From assembly GCA_022842305.1 (NCBI GenBank), contig JALHPY010000005.1, forward strand, positions 40,010 through 104,009: a stretch of DNA of 64,000 nt. The letters run 5' to 3'. The stretch is from Rubrivivax sp. GTDB lineage: Bacteria > Pseudomonadota > Gammaproteobacteria > Burkholderiales > Burkholderiaceae_C. The translations under genes and the position numbers were made by a program. The notes beneath the pieces are model-generated. The model was not told where the DNA came from. It searched no databases and worked only from the letters and a program-made list of their open reading frames with translations. Below are positions 1 to 8,083 of this stretch, piece after piece (position 1 is the first letter of the stretch; each line of letters begins with the position of its first letter).

Positions 1-1
1 C

Positions 2-1633
2 GTGGGGCAGGTGTTCGGCGTGCGCATCGGCAACCACGTCACCCCGCTCACGGCCGTGCCCAGACTGTCGGCGCTGGAGATCGACCCCCAGGCCGCCGCC
101 CAGGCCTACCGTGACCGCATCGTCGGCCCGGTGCGCGGCGTGCTGCCCGACAGCGTGGTCAAAAGCATCGAAGAGCAGCTCTCGGGGGCCTGCACCACCG
201 AGATCGCGGCCTTCGACGAGTTCACCGAACTGCTGACCGACCCCGCGCTGCTGGCCGCGTACGAGCACATCGTCTTCGACACCGCGCCCACCGGCCACAC
301 CATCCGCCTGCTGCAGCTGCCCGGGGCCTGGAGCGGCTTCCTCGAGGCCGGCAAGGGCGATGCATCCTGCCTGGGCCCGCTGGCCGGGCTGGACAAGCAG
401 CGCGCGCAGTACAAGGCCGCGGTGGATGCGCTGGCCGACCCCCGGCGCACGCTGCTGGTGCTGGTGGCGCGCGCCCAGGCCGCCACGCTGCGCGAAGTGG
501 CGCGCACCCATGCCGAGCTGGCCGCCATCGGCCTGACGCAGCAGACCCTGGTGATCAACGGCGTGCTGCCGCAGCGCGAGGCGGCGCAGGACCCCCTGGC
601 AGCAGCCATTCTTCAACGCGAACAGGCCGCCCTGGCCGCCATGCCGGAGGCGTTGCGGGCCTTGCCCATGGACCAGGTTCCGCTCAAGGCCTTCAACCTG
701 GTGGGCCTGGACGCCTTGCACCAGTTGCTGGACCCCGCGGACAGCCCGGCCGCGGCCAGCGACGAAGAGCCGCCCCCGCTGCTTGCGCCCACCCTGGCAT
801 CGCTGATAGACGACATCGCGGCCGACGGCCATGGCCTGGTGATGCTGATGGGCAAGGGCGGCGTCGGCAAGACCACGCTGGCGGCAGCCGTGGCCGTGGC
901 GCTGGCCCAGCGCGGCTCGCCCGTGCACCTGACCACCTCGGACCCCGCGGCCCACCTCAGCGAAACGCTGATGGGCGCACAGCAGAACCTGGTGGTGAGC
1001 CGCATCGACCCGCACGTGGAGACCGAGCGCTACCGCCAGCACGTGATGAAAACCAAGGGCGCGCAGCTCGACGCGCAGGGCAAGGCGCTGCTGGAGGAAG
1101 ACCTGCGTTCGCCCTGCACCGAAGAGATTGCCGTGTTCCAGGCCTTCTCGCGCATCATCCGCGAAGCCGGGCGCAAGTTCGTGGTGATGGACACCGCGCC
1201 CACCGGGCACACCCTGCTGCTGCTGGATGCCACCGGCGCCTACGACCGCGACATCCAGCGTCAGATGGGCGGCAAGGGCCTGCACTTCACGACGCCGATG
1301 ATGCAGCTGCAGGACCCCAAGCAGACCAAGGTGCTGCTGGTGACCCTGGCCGAGACCACGCCGGTGCTGGAAGCCGCCAACCTGCAGGCCGACCTGCGCC
1401 GCGCCGGCATCGAGCCCTGGGCCTGGGTGGTGAACAACAGCGTGGCGGCGGCGCGGCCGCATTCGCCCCTGCTGCGCCAGCGCGCGCGCAATGAACGGGC
1501 CGAGATCGCCGCCGTGGCAACCGTGCACAGCCAACGCCATGCGGTCGTGCCCTTGCTGCAGGAAGAGCCCATCGGCGCTGCGCGGTTGCTGGCGATGGCG
1601 GTCGCGGGCAGCGCTGCCCCTGTCGCTGCCTGA
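2..1633 (+). CDS. arsA: Arsenical pump-driving ATPase ArsA, tandem-ATPase form (5' end outside window)
   Basis: ArsA is a cytoplasmic ATPase that powers arsenite/antimonite extrusion through the ArsB membrane channel. The visible 543 residues lack only about the first 50-60 of the family, including the first P-loop. What remains shows both halves of the tandem enzyme. The first half has a DTAPTGHTIRLLQLP signature at about residue 97. The second half has a P-loop (MGKGGVGKTT) at about 282 and a second DTAPTGHTLLLL near 398. The three metalloid-binding cysteines of the family are recognisable as SGACTTE, ASCLGPL and SPCTEE. The reading frame is open to the left edge, so the true start is upstream. 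The next gene begins 6 bp after the stop. A preceding arsD/arsR would be expected to the left, and no arsB is seen in this window. Confidence 0.97.
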   Translation: MGQVFGVRIGNHVTPLTAVPRLSALEIDPQAAAQAYRDRIVGPVRGVLPDSVVKSIEEQLSGACTTEIAAFDEFTELLTDPALLAAYEHIVFDTAPTGHTIRLLQLPGAWSGFLEAGKGDASCLGPLAGLDKQRAQYKAAVDALADPRRTLLVLVARAQAATLREVARTHAELAAIGLTQQTLVINGVLPQREAAQDPLAAAILQREQAALAAMPEALRALPMDQVPLKAFNLVGLDALHQLLDPADSPAAASDEEPPPLLAPTLASLIDDIAADGHGLVMLMGKGGVGKTTLAAAVAVALAQRGSPVHLTTSDPAAHLSETLMGAQQNLVVSRIDPHVETERYRQHVMKTKGAQLDAQGKALLEEDLRSPCTEEIAVFQAFSRIIREAGRKFVVMDTAPTGHTLLLLDATGAYDRDIQRQMGGKGLHFTTPMMQLQDPKQTKVLLVTLAETTPVLEAANLQADLRRAGIEPWAWVVNNSVAAARPHSPLLRQRARNERAEIAAVATVHSQRHAVVPLLQEEPIGAARLLAMAVAGSAAPVAA

Positions 1634-1639
1634 ACCTTC

Positions 1640-2242
1640 ATGAACCCAGCCTCGCCCACGTCGCCCGCGCCCTTTGCCTGCGTGACCAGTGCCTGGCAGG
1701 CCCACGAGGCCGAGTTGCGCAGCTTCCTGCGCAAGCGCCTGGCCGAACCCGCCGCGGCAGACGATGTCCTGCAGGAAATCTTCGTCAAGGCCCTGCGCGC
1801 GGGTCAGGACTTCTGCAGGCTGGACAACCCGCGCGCCTGGCTGTTCCAGGTGGCTCGCAATGCGCTCGTGGACCGGCTGCGTGCATCGCGCCCTACCGAA
1901 CCCCTGGAGGATCACGAAGAGCATCTGGCAGCGCCACAGGCCGATGGCGTGGCGCCGGTGGACGCCCTGACCGACTGCCTGTCCCGGGTGCTGGCCGAGC
2001 TGAGCCTCGACGACGCCGACGTGCTGCGTCGGTGTGATATCGAAGGGACGACCCAGCGCGCCTACGCCGAGCTGCGCGGCCTGGGCCTGCCTGCCGTCAA
2101 ATCGCGTCTGCTGCGGGCCCGGCAACGCCTGCGCGAACGCATGGCGCAGGTCTGTCGCGTTCGCTTCGACCCGGTGGACGGCCGGGTGTGCGGGCACGAC
2201 GGGCGGGCCGACGGGCCTGGGAACCCATCCAAGCAGGACTAG
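1640..2242 (+). CDS. sigZ: RNA polymerase sigma factor, SigZ-type ECF family
   Basis: This is a 200-residue group IV (ECF) sigma factor. Region 2 is seen as AADDVLQEIFVKAL followed by DNPRAWLFQVARNALVDRLR, the -10 recognition and core-binding part, at about residues 30-80. Region 4 is seen as an HTH near residues 125-165 (AVKSRLLRARQRLRERM). The C-terminal cysteine-containing tail (QVCRVRFDPVDGRVCGH) is a hallmark I associate with SigZ-like proteins. It starts 6 bp after arsA, so the two are very likely one transcript, linking this sigma factor to metalloid stress. No anti-sigma factor gene is visible beside it. The tail cysteines could act as a redox or metalloid sensor, which is inference. 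Its targets are unknown. Confidence 0.85.
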   Translation: MNPASPTSPAPFACVTSAWQAHEAELRSFLRKRLAEPAAADDVLQEIFVKALRAGQDFCRLDNPRAWLFQVARNALVDRLRASRPTEPLEDHEEHLAAPQADGVAPVDALTDCLSRVLAELSLDDADVLRRCDIEGTTQRAYAELRGLGLPAVKSRLLRARQRLRERMAQVCRVRFDPVDGRVCGHDGRADGPGNPSKQD

Positions 2243-2329
2243 CGGTGCTCTTCCTGCAGATTCAACGCGGTGGCGCGAGGTAGCGAAGGCCGCGGTGTCA
2301 CGGCGGGTCGCCCCGCAAGCAGGTCAGCA

Positions 2330-2360
2330 CAGGCGGCCGGTGGACCCTGCCGGCCGCCTG
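2330..2360. terminator. Strong hairpin between convergent genes, candidate bidirectional terminator
   Basis: A perfect 11 bp stem (CAGGCGGCCGG paired with CCGGCCGCCTG) with a 9 nt loop lies in the 153 bp between the sigma factor and the convergent PEP-CTERM gene. It has no clear T-run on either side, so intrinsic termination is plausible but unproven. Confidence 0.6.
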
Positions 2361-2395
2361 ACGCATGCAGGGGCACCGAAGTGCCCCGGGTCATG

Positions 2396-3019
2396 TCAAC
2401 TCGGACGACGACGAATGGTTGACAGCCCGAGAAGGGCCAGGCCGACGAGGGCCAGGGTGGCAGGCTCCGGCACTTGCGTGATGAACGGAGGACCCTGCTG
2501 CGTGAAGGAGCAGTTCACCGACAAGCCCCCACCGCCCGACTGGTTGCAGTTGAGCAGCATGCCATCGGCGGCAGAGAAGCCGTTGGGGCCGGTAACCGTC
2601 CCCATGAAGCTCAAGTTCAGAAAGTCAGGACCCGCGCTGCCAGCCGTGACGGATGTGAACAGGGCCGTGTACAAGCCCTCCGAGCCACTGGCGCCTTCAT
2701 TGCCAGTGGTGAACGTCTTGGTCAGGTCAATGGCGGTGGTCGAGCCGATGCTGTAGTTGATGACGGTTTGGGACAGGAAGACGGGCATCCCCAGAAACGA
2801 ACCGGCGTCGTCCGTGAAGGGGGGCGTGTTGCCCACGGTGTTTGTCGCGTACGTCGCATTGCCGAAATTGAGCGCGGTGGAAGTCCCGAGCGAGCTGCCC
2901 ACGTAGGTGAAGGTACCGCTGGGGACGAAGCCGAAATTCACCTGCGTGGCGGCAGCCTGTGCCGCGCCAGCAGATACGAGTGCAGCCGCGACGGCTGCGT
3001 ACAGTAGGACCTTTTTCAT
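2396..3019 (-). CDS. PEP-CTERM sorting-domain surface protein
   Basis: This 207-residue exported protein begins with a signal peptide (MKKVLLYAAVAAALVSAGAAQAA). It ends with the PEP-CTERM sorting signal: VPEPATLALVGLALLG, a hydrophobic segment, and a basic tail (TIRRRPS). Proteins of this type are processed by an exosortase (EpsH/XrtA type) and attached to or released from the envelope. The middle is Gly/Ser/Thr/Asn-rich and low in charge, as is usual for the group, and has no enzymatic motif I recognise. The start is supported by AAGGAAG about 7 nt upstream. It is transcribed toward arsA-sigZ. The exosortase gene is not in this window. A link to arsenic is not indicated. Confidence 0.88.
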   Translation of the reverse strand: MKKVLLYAAVAAALVSAGAAQAAATQVNFGFVPSGTFTYVGSSLGTSTALNFGNATYATNTVGNTPPFTDDAGSFLGMPVFLSQTVINYSIGSTTAIDLTKTFTTGNEGASGSEGLYTALFTSVTAGSAGPDFLNLSFMGTVTGPNGFSAADGMLLNCNQSGGGGLSVNCSFTQQGPPFITQVPEPATLALVGLALLGLSTIRRRPS

Positions 3020-3716
3020 AACATCTTCCTTCTAAATGAAAGTTTGATTGAAGCGCCAGGCGGCTGCCTGAAAAGGCAACTTGCCGGCACACCAATTACC
3101 CGCAAGTCTGATGCCAGTTTCAAAATTTGATGACTGGCAACGACTTAGCGAAAGCCTGCGCAAGGCGGCCAATGCGAGTGTCAAATTATTCGAGTAAGCG
3201 AATGTTTCCATTGGCTTCGGGCGCCCGCTAATGCTGAAAAACAGGAATCTCCATTAGCTGTCTGTCTGTACGAAAGCAGACATAAGCGAGGGGTCGGACA
3301 TCGCCCCGCGCGCCATTGCCGCATTGCCGTCTGCCTTTGTTCAAGGGAGAACTTGCGCCAATGCACGAGAGATTGGAGTGCCAGTTGAGAGCTGCTGCGG
3401 GCCTGATGAGCGAGCCTGACGCGCCCCAACAAGGTGGCAGGCGCCCAAGGCAAGCTGGACAGCATGTCAGGGGTGAACCGGCCGCAACGCGCAAGCAGTT
3501 CGTAGAGGCAGAACCCGCGATGGTCAGCACGCCGTTGGCACACTGATGCGGTACCGCCATTCTTCGCATGGCAGGGTCGCCAATGCGAATTGCGCGACGA
3601 TCCGCCTTGCCGCGCTCTCATGGCTCCACAGTTCGCATGAACTGTCCGCCATCAACCGCCGCGAGTTTTCTCGAAATGTCGCTGGCCGGAAATTCACATG
3701 TCGCGATCGATCATTC

Positions 3717-3733
3717 GCCTAATCCTATTAGGC
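3717..3733. promoter_or_regulatory. Perfect inverted repeat, operator-like
   Basis: GCCTAAT-CCT-ATTAGGC is a perfect 7 bp dyad with a 3 nt spacer. It lies about 90 bp upstream of the promoter-like element for the permease cassette and about 400 bp upstream of the permease start. The size and symmetry suit a dimeric repressor or activator. No cognate regulator can be named from sequence alone. Confidence 0.35.
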
Positions 3734-3821
3734 ACTGGCACTGAAGTGTTGGTTGAGGCTGGGCCTGTCCACCTTCATAAGCTCAGGGTCGAGTCTAGTG
3801 TCAGCTTCTAATGCGACACGT

Positions 3822-3850
3822 TTGACTCATGAGCTTGCGCACCTTATCTG
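3822..3850 (+). promoter_or_regulatory. Possible sigma-70 promoter for the permease-thioredoxin cassette
   Basis: TTGACT (5 of 6 to the -35 consensus), a 17 bp spacer, then TATCTG (3 of 6) forms a moderately good promoter pointing toward the permease gene. If used, it gives a leader of about 275 nt. The weak -10 fits a promoter needing activation. Confidence 0.35.
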
Positions 3851-4132
3851 GATCGATAACGCTACCCTGAACACATTCTGGAATGACTGATGGCGCGGAT
3901 CATGCCGAGCCGGTGTCTTTTGCTCTGTTCGGTAACCCACATTGTCAGTCTCACTAGAACGGAAAGCGGGGGGCGATGGGGTCGGCGCATGGTGATGCCA
4001 GCGGGCATGGATGGAGCCGCTTGCTCGAAGCCCGCGCGAACCGACAGCGGGCCGCGGAACCCTGCCAAGACGACGCACCCGGTCCTGCATCCTTTTCGAC
4101 CCTTCTTCGTCTCCACCAGCAGAGGTGAAGAA

Positions 4133-5185
4133 ATGGCCGAAGCGAGCCTGTCCCAACGCACGCTGCAACTGCCCCGGCTCTACCCACGAGGCTTTCTGCT
4201 CGTGGCCGCGGTGGCGTGGTGGCTGCTGTACCAGGCGCTGGCCCCGGCTTCCGAGGCGTTGGTGGCCGCGCTGCCGGTGGACCGCGCCAGCCACCTGGGG
4301 GGTGCGCTGCAGTTCTTCCTGTACGACACGCCCAAGGTGTTGCTGCTGCTGACCCTGGTGGTGTTCGTGATGGGCATGGTGAACTCGTACTTCACCCCCG
4401 AGCGCACCCGTGCCCTGCTGGCGGGCAGGTCCGAAGGCGTGGCCAACGTCATGGCCGCCAGCCTGGGCATCGTCACGCCGTTCTGTTCTTGCTCGGCCGT
4501 GCCGCTGTTCATCGGCTTTGTGCAGGCCGGTGTGCCCCTGGGCGTGACGTTCTCGTTCCTGATCTCGGCACCGATGGTCAACGAGGTGGCGCTGGCGCTG
4601 CTGTTCGGCCTGTTCGGCTGGAAGATCGCCGCGCTGTACCTGGGCCTGGGCCTGACGGTGGCCATCGTCGCCGGTTGGGTCATCGGCCGGCTGAAGATGG
4701 AAGCCCACCTGGAGGACTGGGTGCGCGACATGCCCCGGGTGGCCGCTGCGGCCGGCGAGAGCGGCCTGACGCTGCAGGAACGCATGCAAGCGGGCTTCGC
4801 CAGCGTGCGCGAGATCGTCGGCAAGGTCTGGCCCTACATCCTGGTGGGCATCGCCATCGGCGCGGCCATCCACGGCTGGGTGCCGCAGGACTTCATGGCC
4901 TCGTTCATGGGCAAGGACGCCTGGTGGTCGGTGCCGCTGGCGGTGCTGTTGGGTGTGCCCATGTACACCAACGCCGCGGGCGTGATCCCCATCGTGCAGG
5001 CACTGCTGGCCAAGGGCGCGGCGCTGGGCACCGTGCTGGCCTTCATGATGAGCGTGATCGCGCTCTCGCTGCCCGAGATGATCATCCTGCGCAAGGTGCT
5101 CAAGCTGCGCCTGATCGCCACCTTCGTGGGTGTCGTGGCCACCGGCATCCTGATCGTGGGCTTCGTGTTCAACGCGGTGCTGTAA
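4133..5185 (+). CDS. ArsP_1/DUF318-family membrane permease
   Basis: This is a 350-residue integral membrane protein of the permease family that includes ArsP, the exporter of trivalent organoarsenicals. About eight hydrophobic segments are visible. The family hallmark is the cysteine motif TPFCSCSAVPLFIGF at about residue 118-132, followed by SAPMVNEVALALL. A cytoplasmic loop of about 60 residues (near 190-240) separates the two bundles, and a second motif, GVPMYTNAAGVIP, lies in the second half. I chose the ATG at 4133 over an upstream in-frame ATG because AGAGGTGAAG lies just before it and the upstream extension has no hydrophobic or family-like sequence. The gene leads a run including a small thioredoxin and rhodanese, a pairing seen in many proteobacteria. 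The substrate is unproven; metalloid or organometalloid export is an inference from the arsenic neighbourhood. Confidence 0.85.
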   Translation: MAEASLSQRTLQLPRLYPRGFLLVAAVAWWLLYQALAPASEALVAALPVDRASHLGGALQFFLYDTPKVLLLLTLVVFVMGMVNSYFTPERTRALLAGRSEGVANVMAASLGIVTPFCSCSAVPLFIGFVQAGVPLGVTFSFLISAPMVNEVALALLFGLFGWKIAALYLGLGLTVAIVAGWVIGRLKMEAHLEDWVRDMPRVAAAAGESGLTLQERMQAGFASVREIVGKVWPYILVGIAIGAAIHGWVPQDFMASFMGKDAWWSVPLAVLLGVPMYTNAAGVIPIVQALLAKGAALGTVLAFMMSVIALSLPEMIILRKVLKLRLIATFVGVVATGILIVGFVFNAVL

Positions 5186-5230
5186 CGCGCAACGCCAGTC
5201 TTCCACTTCAAGCCATTTCAAGGAGAGAAC

Positions 5231-5464
5231 ATGGACATCAAGGTACTGGGCACCGGTTGTGCCAACTGCAAGACGACGATGGCGCTGATCGAACAGCTGG
5301 CGCAGGCCAAGGGCGTGCCCGTGACGCTGAGCAAGGTCGAAGAGCTGCGCGAGATCATGGGCTATGGCGTGATGAGCACGCCCGGCGTCGTCATCGATGG
5401 CAAGGTGGTGCACGCCGGTGGCGTGCCCAGCCGCGACAAGATCGAGAAGTGGCTGGCCGCCTGA
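5231..5464 (+). CDS. Small redox-active thioredoxin-family protein (TM0996/MTH895 type)
   Basis: This 77-residue single-domain protein has the motif GTGCANCKTT near the N-terminus, a CxxC redox pair at Cys10/Cys13. The thioredoxin-like cis-proline region is visible as STPGVVIDGKVV. It matches the small 'thioredoxin_3' proteins usually found beside ArsP-type permeases and has no export signal, so it is cytoplasmic. It starts 45 bp after the permease stop with AAGGAGAG as ribosome binding site. A likely role is a thiol/disulfide or metal-thiol relay for the neighbouring permease, which is inference from conserved adjacency. Confidence 0.85.
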   Translation: MDIKVLGTGCANCKTTMALIEQLAQAKGVPVTLSKVEELREIMGYGVMSTPGVVIDGKVVHAGGVPSRDKIEKWLAA

Positions 5465-5492
5465 ACCCCACACCCGCAACCAGGAACGCCCC

Positions 5493-5906
5493 ATGAACGC
5501 CCGTGTCGAACTGCCCGCCGCCCGCGAGGTCTGCCCCACCACCACCCGCCGCCTGATCGGCGAAGGCGCCTTGCTGGTGGACGTGCGCGAACTGGATGAA
5601 GTGGCCCGGGTCGCCTTCGATGTACCGGGTGTGCTGTTCATGCCCATGTCCGAGCTGGAGCAGTGCTACGCCGAACTGCCGCGCGACCGGCAACTGGTGC
5701 TGGTGTGCGCCGTGGGCGAACGCAGCCTGAAGGCCACCTACTTTCTGATGTACCACGGCTACACGCAGGTCGCCAACATGCAAGGCGGCATCATGAAGTG
5801 GGCGCGCAAAGGCTTCCCCATCAAGGGCCAGGCGCCGGCTGAGGTGCCGGCCACCGGTGGCTGCTGCAGCAGCGCGGCGCCTGGCAAGAACTCCTGCTGC
5901 GGATGA
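5493..5906 (+). CDS. Rhodanese-domain protein with cysteine-rich C-terminal tail
   Basis: This 137-residue cytoplasmic protein has one rhodanese fold: LVDVRELDE near residue 30, the active-site loop VCAVGERSLKA near 70 with the catalytic cysteine, and a downstream GGIMKWARKGFP that matches the domain end. It would bind sulfane sulfur or similar groups on cysteine. After the domain comes an unusual tail, GGCCSSAAPGKNSCCG, with four cysteines in two pairs, which looks like a soft-metal or metalloid binding site. I chose the ATG at 5493 because the upstream in-frame extension overlaps the thioredoxin gene and is not domain-like. It lies 28 bp after that gene and 7 bp before the next one, so it is very probably part of the same operon. 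Confidence 0.85.
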   Translation: MNARVELPAAREVCPTTTRRLIGEGALLVDVRELDEVARVAFDVPGVLFMPMSELEQCYAELPRDRQLVLVCAVGERSLKATYFLMYHGYTQVANMQGGIMKWARKGFPIKGQAPAEVPATGGCCSSAAPGKNSCCG

Positions 5907-5913
5907 GCTTGCC

Positions 5914-6390
5914 ATGCCGAAGAACCGCACGCTGGTCTGGATCGCCGCCGGCACCTTGAGCTTGGGCGCGGGCCTGAGCGTGGCGCTGGTCACCCTGTCA
6001 ACGCCGCTGGCGCCGCAGATCAGCGACCGGGCCACGGGGTCCCCAGGCGTGAACGGCGTGAGTGGCACCGACGCCGTGCAGACCGCACTGCGGGCCGGCA
6101 AGCCCACGTTGGTCGAGTTCGGCGCCAACGCGTGTGCAGCCTGCCGCGAGATGAAGCTCATCCTCAAAGACTTGCGGCAGACCGACGGCGAGCGCATCAC
6201 CATCGTCGAGGTCGACCTGATGGCCCGGAAAGAGGCCGACTACATCTGGCGCTACCGCATCCAGCTCATGCCCACGCAGGTGTTCTTCGACGCGCAGGGC
6301 CGCGAGACCAGCCGTCACATGGGCAAGATCTCGGCCGAGGACATCCTGGCTCGCCTGCAGGTCCCGGCCTGGACAGGTGGCCCGCAATGA
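5914..6390 (+). CDS. Membrane-anchored thioredoxin-like protein
   Basis: This 158-residue protein has an uncleaved signal anchor at residues 8-30 (LVWIAAGTLSLGAGLSVALV) and a periplasmic thioredoxin domain. The redox motif is ANACAACREMK (CxxC), with the cis-proline segment IQLMPTQVFF and a normal fold end (MGKISAEDIL). The ATG at 5914 is preferred over an in-frame start inside the rhodanese gene because the hydrophobic anchor follows directly. Its stop codon overlaps the start of the CcdA-like gene (ATGA), indicating translational coupling. The natural reading is that the CcdA-like protein reduces this thioredoxin from the cytoplasm. Its client is unknown. Confidence 0.85.
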   Translation: MPKNRTLVWIAAGTLSLGAGLSVALVTLSTPLAPQISDRATGSPGVNGVSGTDAVQTALRAGKPTLVEFGANACAACREMKLILKDLRQTDGERITIVEVDLMARKEADYIWRYRIQLMPTQVFFDAQGRETSRHMGKISAEDILARLQVPAWTGGPQ

Positions 6391-7088
6391 CCGGCGCCGA
6401 GGGCCTGGTGGCTGCCTTCGTGGGCGGCGTGCTGACCTCCGCCTCACCCTGCGTGCTGGCCGCCGTGCCCGTGGCCGTGGGCTACGTGGGGGGGCAGGCC
6501 GTCACGCCGCGTCGCGCCGGGTTCCTGGCCCTGGCCTTCGTGGCCGGCATGAACATCGCGCTGCTGGCCATGGGCCTGCTGGCCGCGCGTCTGGGGTTGC
6601 TGCTGGGTGCGCTGCCGGGGCCGTGGTCGGTGGCGGTGGGCGTGCTCGTCATCGTCGCGGCGCTGTGGTTGTGGCGTTCGCAGGCGGCGGTCTGCGGCAT
6701 CCGGCTGCCGGCGGCCCTGCAGCAGCGCCTGGCCAGGGCCGGCGTCTGGGGCGCCCTGGTGCTGGGGGCCTTGATCGGCACCGTGATGAGCCCCTGCGCC
6801 ACGCCGGCATTGGCCGCGGCGCTGGCGCTGGCGGGCTCTGGCAGTGCCTTCGGCGCTTCGATGTGGTGGGGCGCAGCGCTGCTGCTGGCCTATGGCATCG
6901 GACACAGCGCCCTGCTGCTGGTGGCCGGCGCCATGCCGGGTGCGGCCACGGCCCTGATGCAGCGCTTTGCCTCGGCGCAGCCCTGGCTGCCGGGCCGGCG
7001 TGTCTTTGCCGCGCTGCTGGCCGTGGCCGGGCTGTGGTGGGTGGCGCAGGGTCTGGTGCCCGAATGGACCGCCGCGCTGACGGCATGA
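6387..7088 (+). CDS. CcdA/DsbD-type transmembrane electron-transfer protein
   Basis: This 233-residue protein has six hydrophobic segments, the size and layout of CcdA. The two family cysteines are in place: TSASPCVLAAVPVA in the first helix and GTVMSPCATPALAAA in the fourth, each with the characteristic proline neighbour. Such proteins carry reducing equivalents from cytoplasmic thioredoxin to periplasmic thiol proteins. It overlaps the membrane-anchored thioredoxin gene by 4 bp, and that protein is its likely partner. Given its surroundings it probably serves the permease cassette rather than cytochrome c maturation in general, but this is inference. Confidence 0.85.
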   Translation: MTGAEGLVAAFVGGVLTSASPCVLAAVPVAVGYVGGQAVTPRRAGFLALAFVAGMNIALLAMGLLAARLGLLLGALPGPWSVAVGVLVIVAALWLWRSQAAVCGIRLPAALQQRLARAGVWGALVLGALIGTVMSPCATPALAAALALAGSGSAFGASMWWGAALLLAYGIGHSALLLVAGAMPGAATALMQRFASAQPWLPGRRVFAALLAVAGLWWVAQGLVPEWTAALTA

Positions 7089-7137
7089 CAGTTGGTGACG
7101 CGGCCCTGGCTACGCATGGGCTGAGAATGCCCCTGCC

Positions 7138-8049
7138 ATGAGCGCCGGTCACGACCACAGCCACACCCCCGCGAACTTCAACGCGGCCTTCGGCATCGGC
7201 ATCGCGCTGAACCTGGCCTTCGTCGCCATCGAGGCCTTCTACGGCTGGAAGGTCAACTCGCTGGCGTTGCTGGCGGATGCCGGCCACAACCTCAGCGACG
7301 TCATCGGCCTGGTGCTGGCCTGGGGCGGCGCCCTGGCCGGCCGGCTGCGCCCCGACGCGCGCCACACCTACGGCTGGAAGCGCGCCAGCATCCTGGCCGC
7401 CTTCATCAACGCGCTGCTGCTGCTGGTGGCCATGGGCTCGCTGGCCTGGGAAGCGCTGCACCGGCTGCATTCTCCGCAGGCCATCGAAGGCGTGACCATC
7501 ATGGTGGTGGCCGGCATCGGCATCTTCGTCAACACCGCCACGGCGCTGCTCTTCATGCGCGGCAGCCGGTCAGACCTGAACATCCGCGGCGCCTTCCTGC
7601 ACATGGCGGCCGACGCGCTGGTCTCGGCCGGCGTGGTGGTGGCCGGCGGCCTGGCGCTGTGGTTTGGATGGACCTGGCTCGATCCGGTGGTCAGCCTGCT
7701 CATCGCTGCCGTCATCGTGGTCGGCACCTGGAGCCTGTTCAGGCAGTCGCTGCACCTGCTGTTCGACGGCGTGCCCGACAGTGTGGACCTGCCCGCGGTG
7801 CAGGCACTGCTGGCCGGCCTGCCGGGCGTGGCGCAGGTGACCGACCTGCACGTGTGGGCCATGGGCACCCGCGAGACCGCGCTCACCGCGCACCTGGTGA
7901 TGCCTGGGGGCGGCGGTGACGACGACTTCCTGCGCCATGCCACCGACGAACTGCACCAGCACTTCGAGATCCGCCACGTGACGCTGCAGATCACGCGCGT
8001 GCCGCTGGGCAACGGCTGCGCGCCGGTGGCCACCGTCGGACGCAGTTAA
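7138..8049 (+). CDS. Cation diffusion facilitator (CzcD/ZitB-like) metal exporter
   Basis: This 303-residue inner-membrane proton/metal antiporter has a His-rich start (MSAGHDHSHTP) and about six transmembrane segments. The two HxxxD metal-site motifs of the zinc-type CDF family are present: HNLSD near residue 50 and HMAAD near 155. A cytoplasmic C-terminal domain of about 90 residues contains the HVWAMG motif. Likely substrates are Zn(II), Cd(II) or Co(II). It begins 49 bp after the CcdA-like gene and could be part of the same transcript. It adds metal resistance to the region but is not specific for arsenic. Confidence 0.92.
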   Translation: MSAGHDHSHTPANFNAAFGIGIALNLAFVAIEAFYGWKVNSLALLADAGHNLSDVIGLVLAWGGALAGRLRPDARHTYGWKRASILAAFINALLLLVAMGSLAWEALHRLHSPQAIEGVTIMVVAGIGIFVNTATALLFMRGSRSDLNIRGAFLHMAADALVSAGVVVAGGLALWFGWTWLDPVVSLLIAAVIVVGTWSLFRQSLHLLFDGVPDSVDLPAVQALLAGLPGVAQVTDLHVWAMGTRETALTAHLVMPGGGGDDDFLRHATDELHQHFEIRHVTLQITRVPLGNGCAPVATVGRS

Positions 8050-8083
8050 GATTCTTTGGCTGCATCGAGCAGAGGGATGCACC

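Larger units (their letters stand above)
3020..4132. other. 1.1 kb gene-free, less GC-rich intergenic stretch
   Basis: This is the longest stretch without a convincing gene. It lies between the start of the PEP-CTERM gene and the start of the permease gene. Base composition is visibly lower in GC than the neighbours, especially 3100-3240 and 3640-3900. Six-frame ORFs here have no recognisable domains, normal-looking starts or codon bias. It holds a perfect palindrome (3717-3733), a promoter-like pair (3822-3850) and a decamer GCCAATGCGA near 3169 and 3580. It may be a decayed insertion. Confidence 0.5.

Noticed and set aside
3181..3621. A 146-codon ORF on the minus strand in the long gap
   Set aside because: No domain, no good ribosome binding site, cysteine/serine/arginine-rich composition of the kind produced by chance frames; surrounding DNA looks non-coding.
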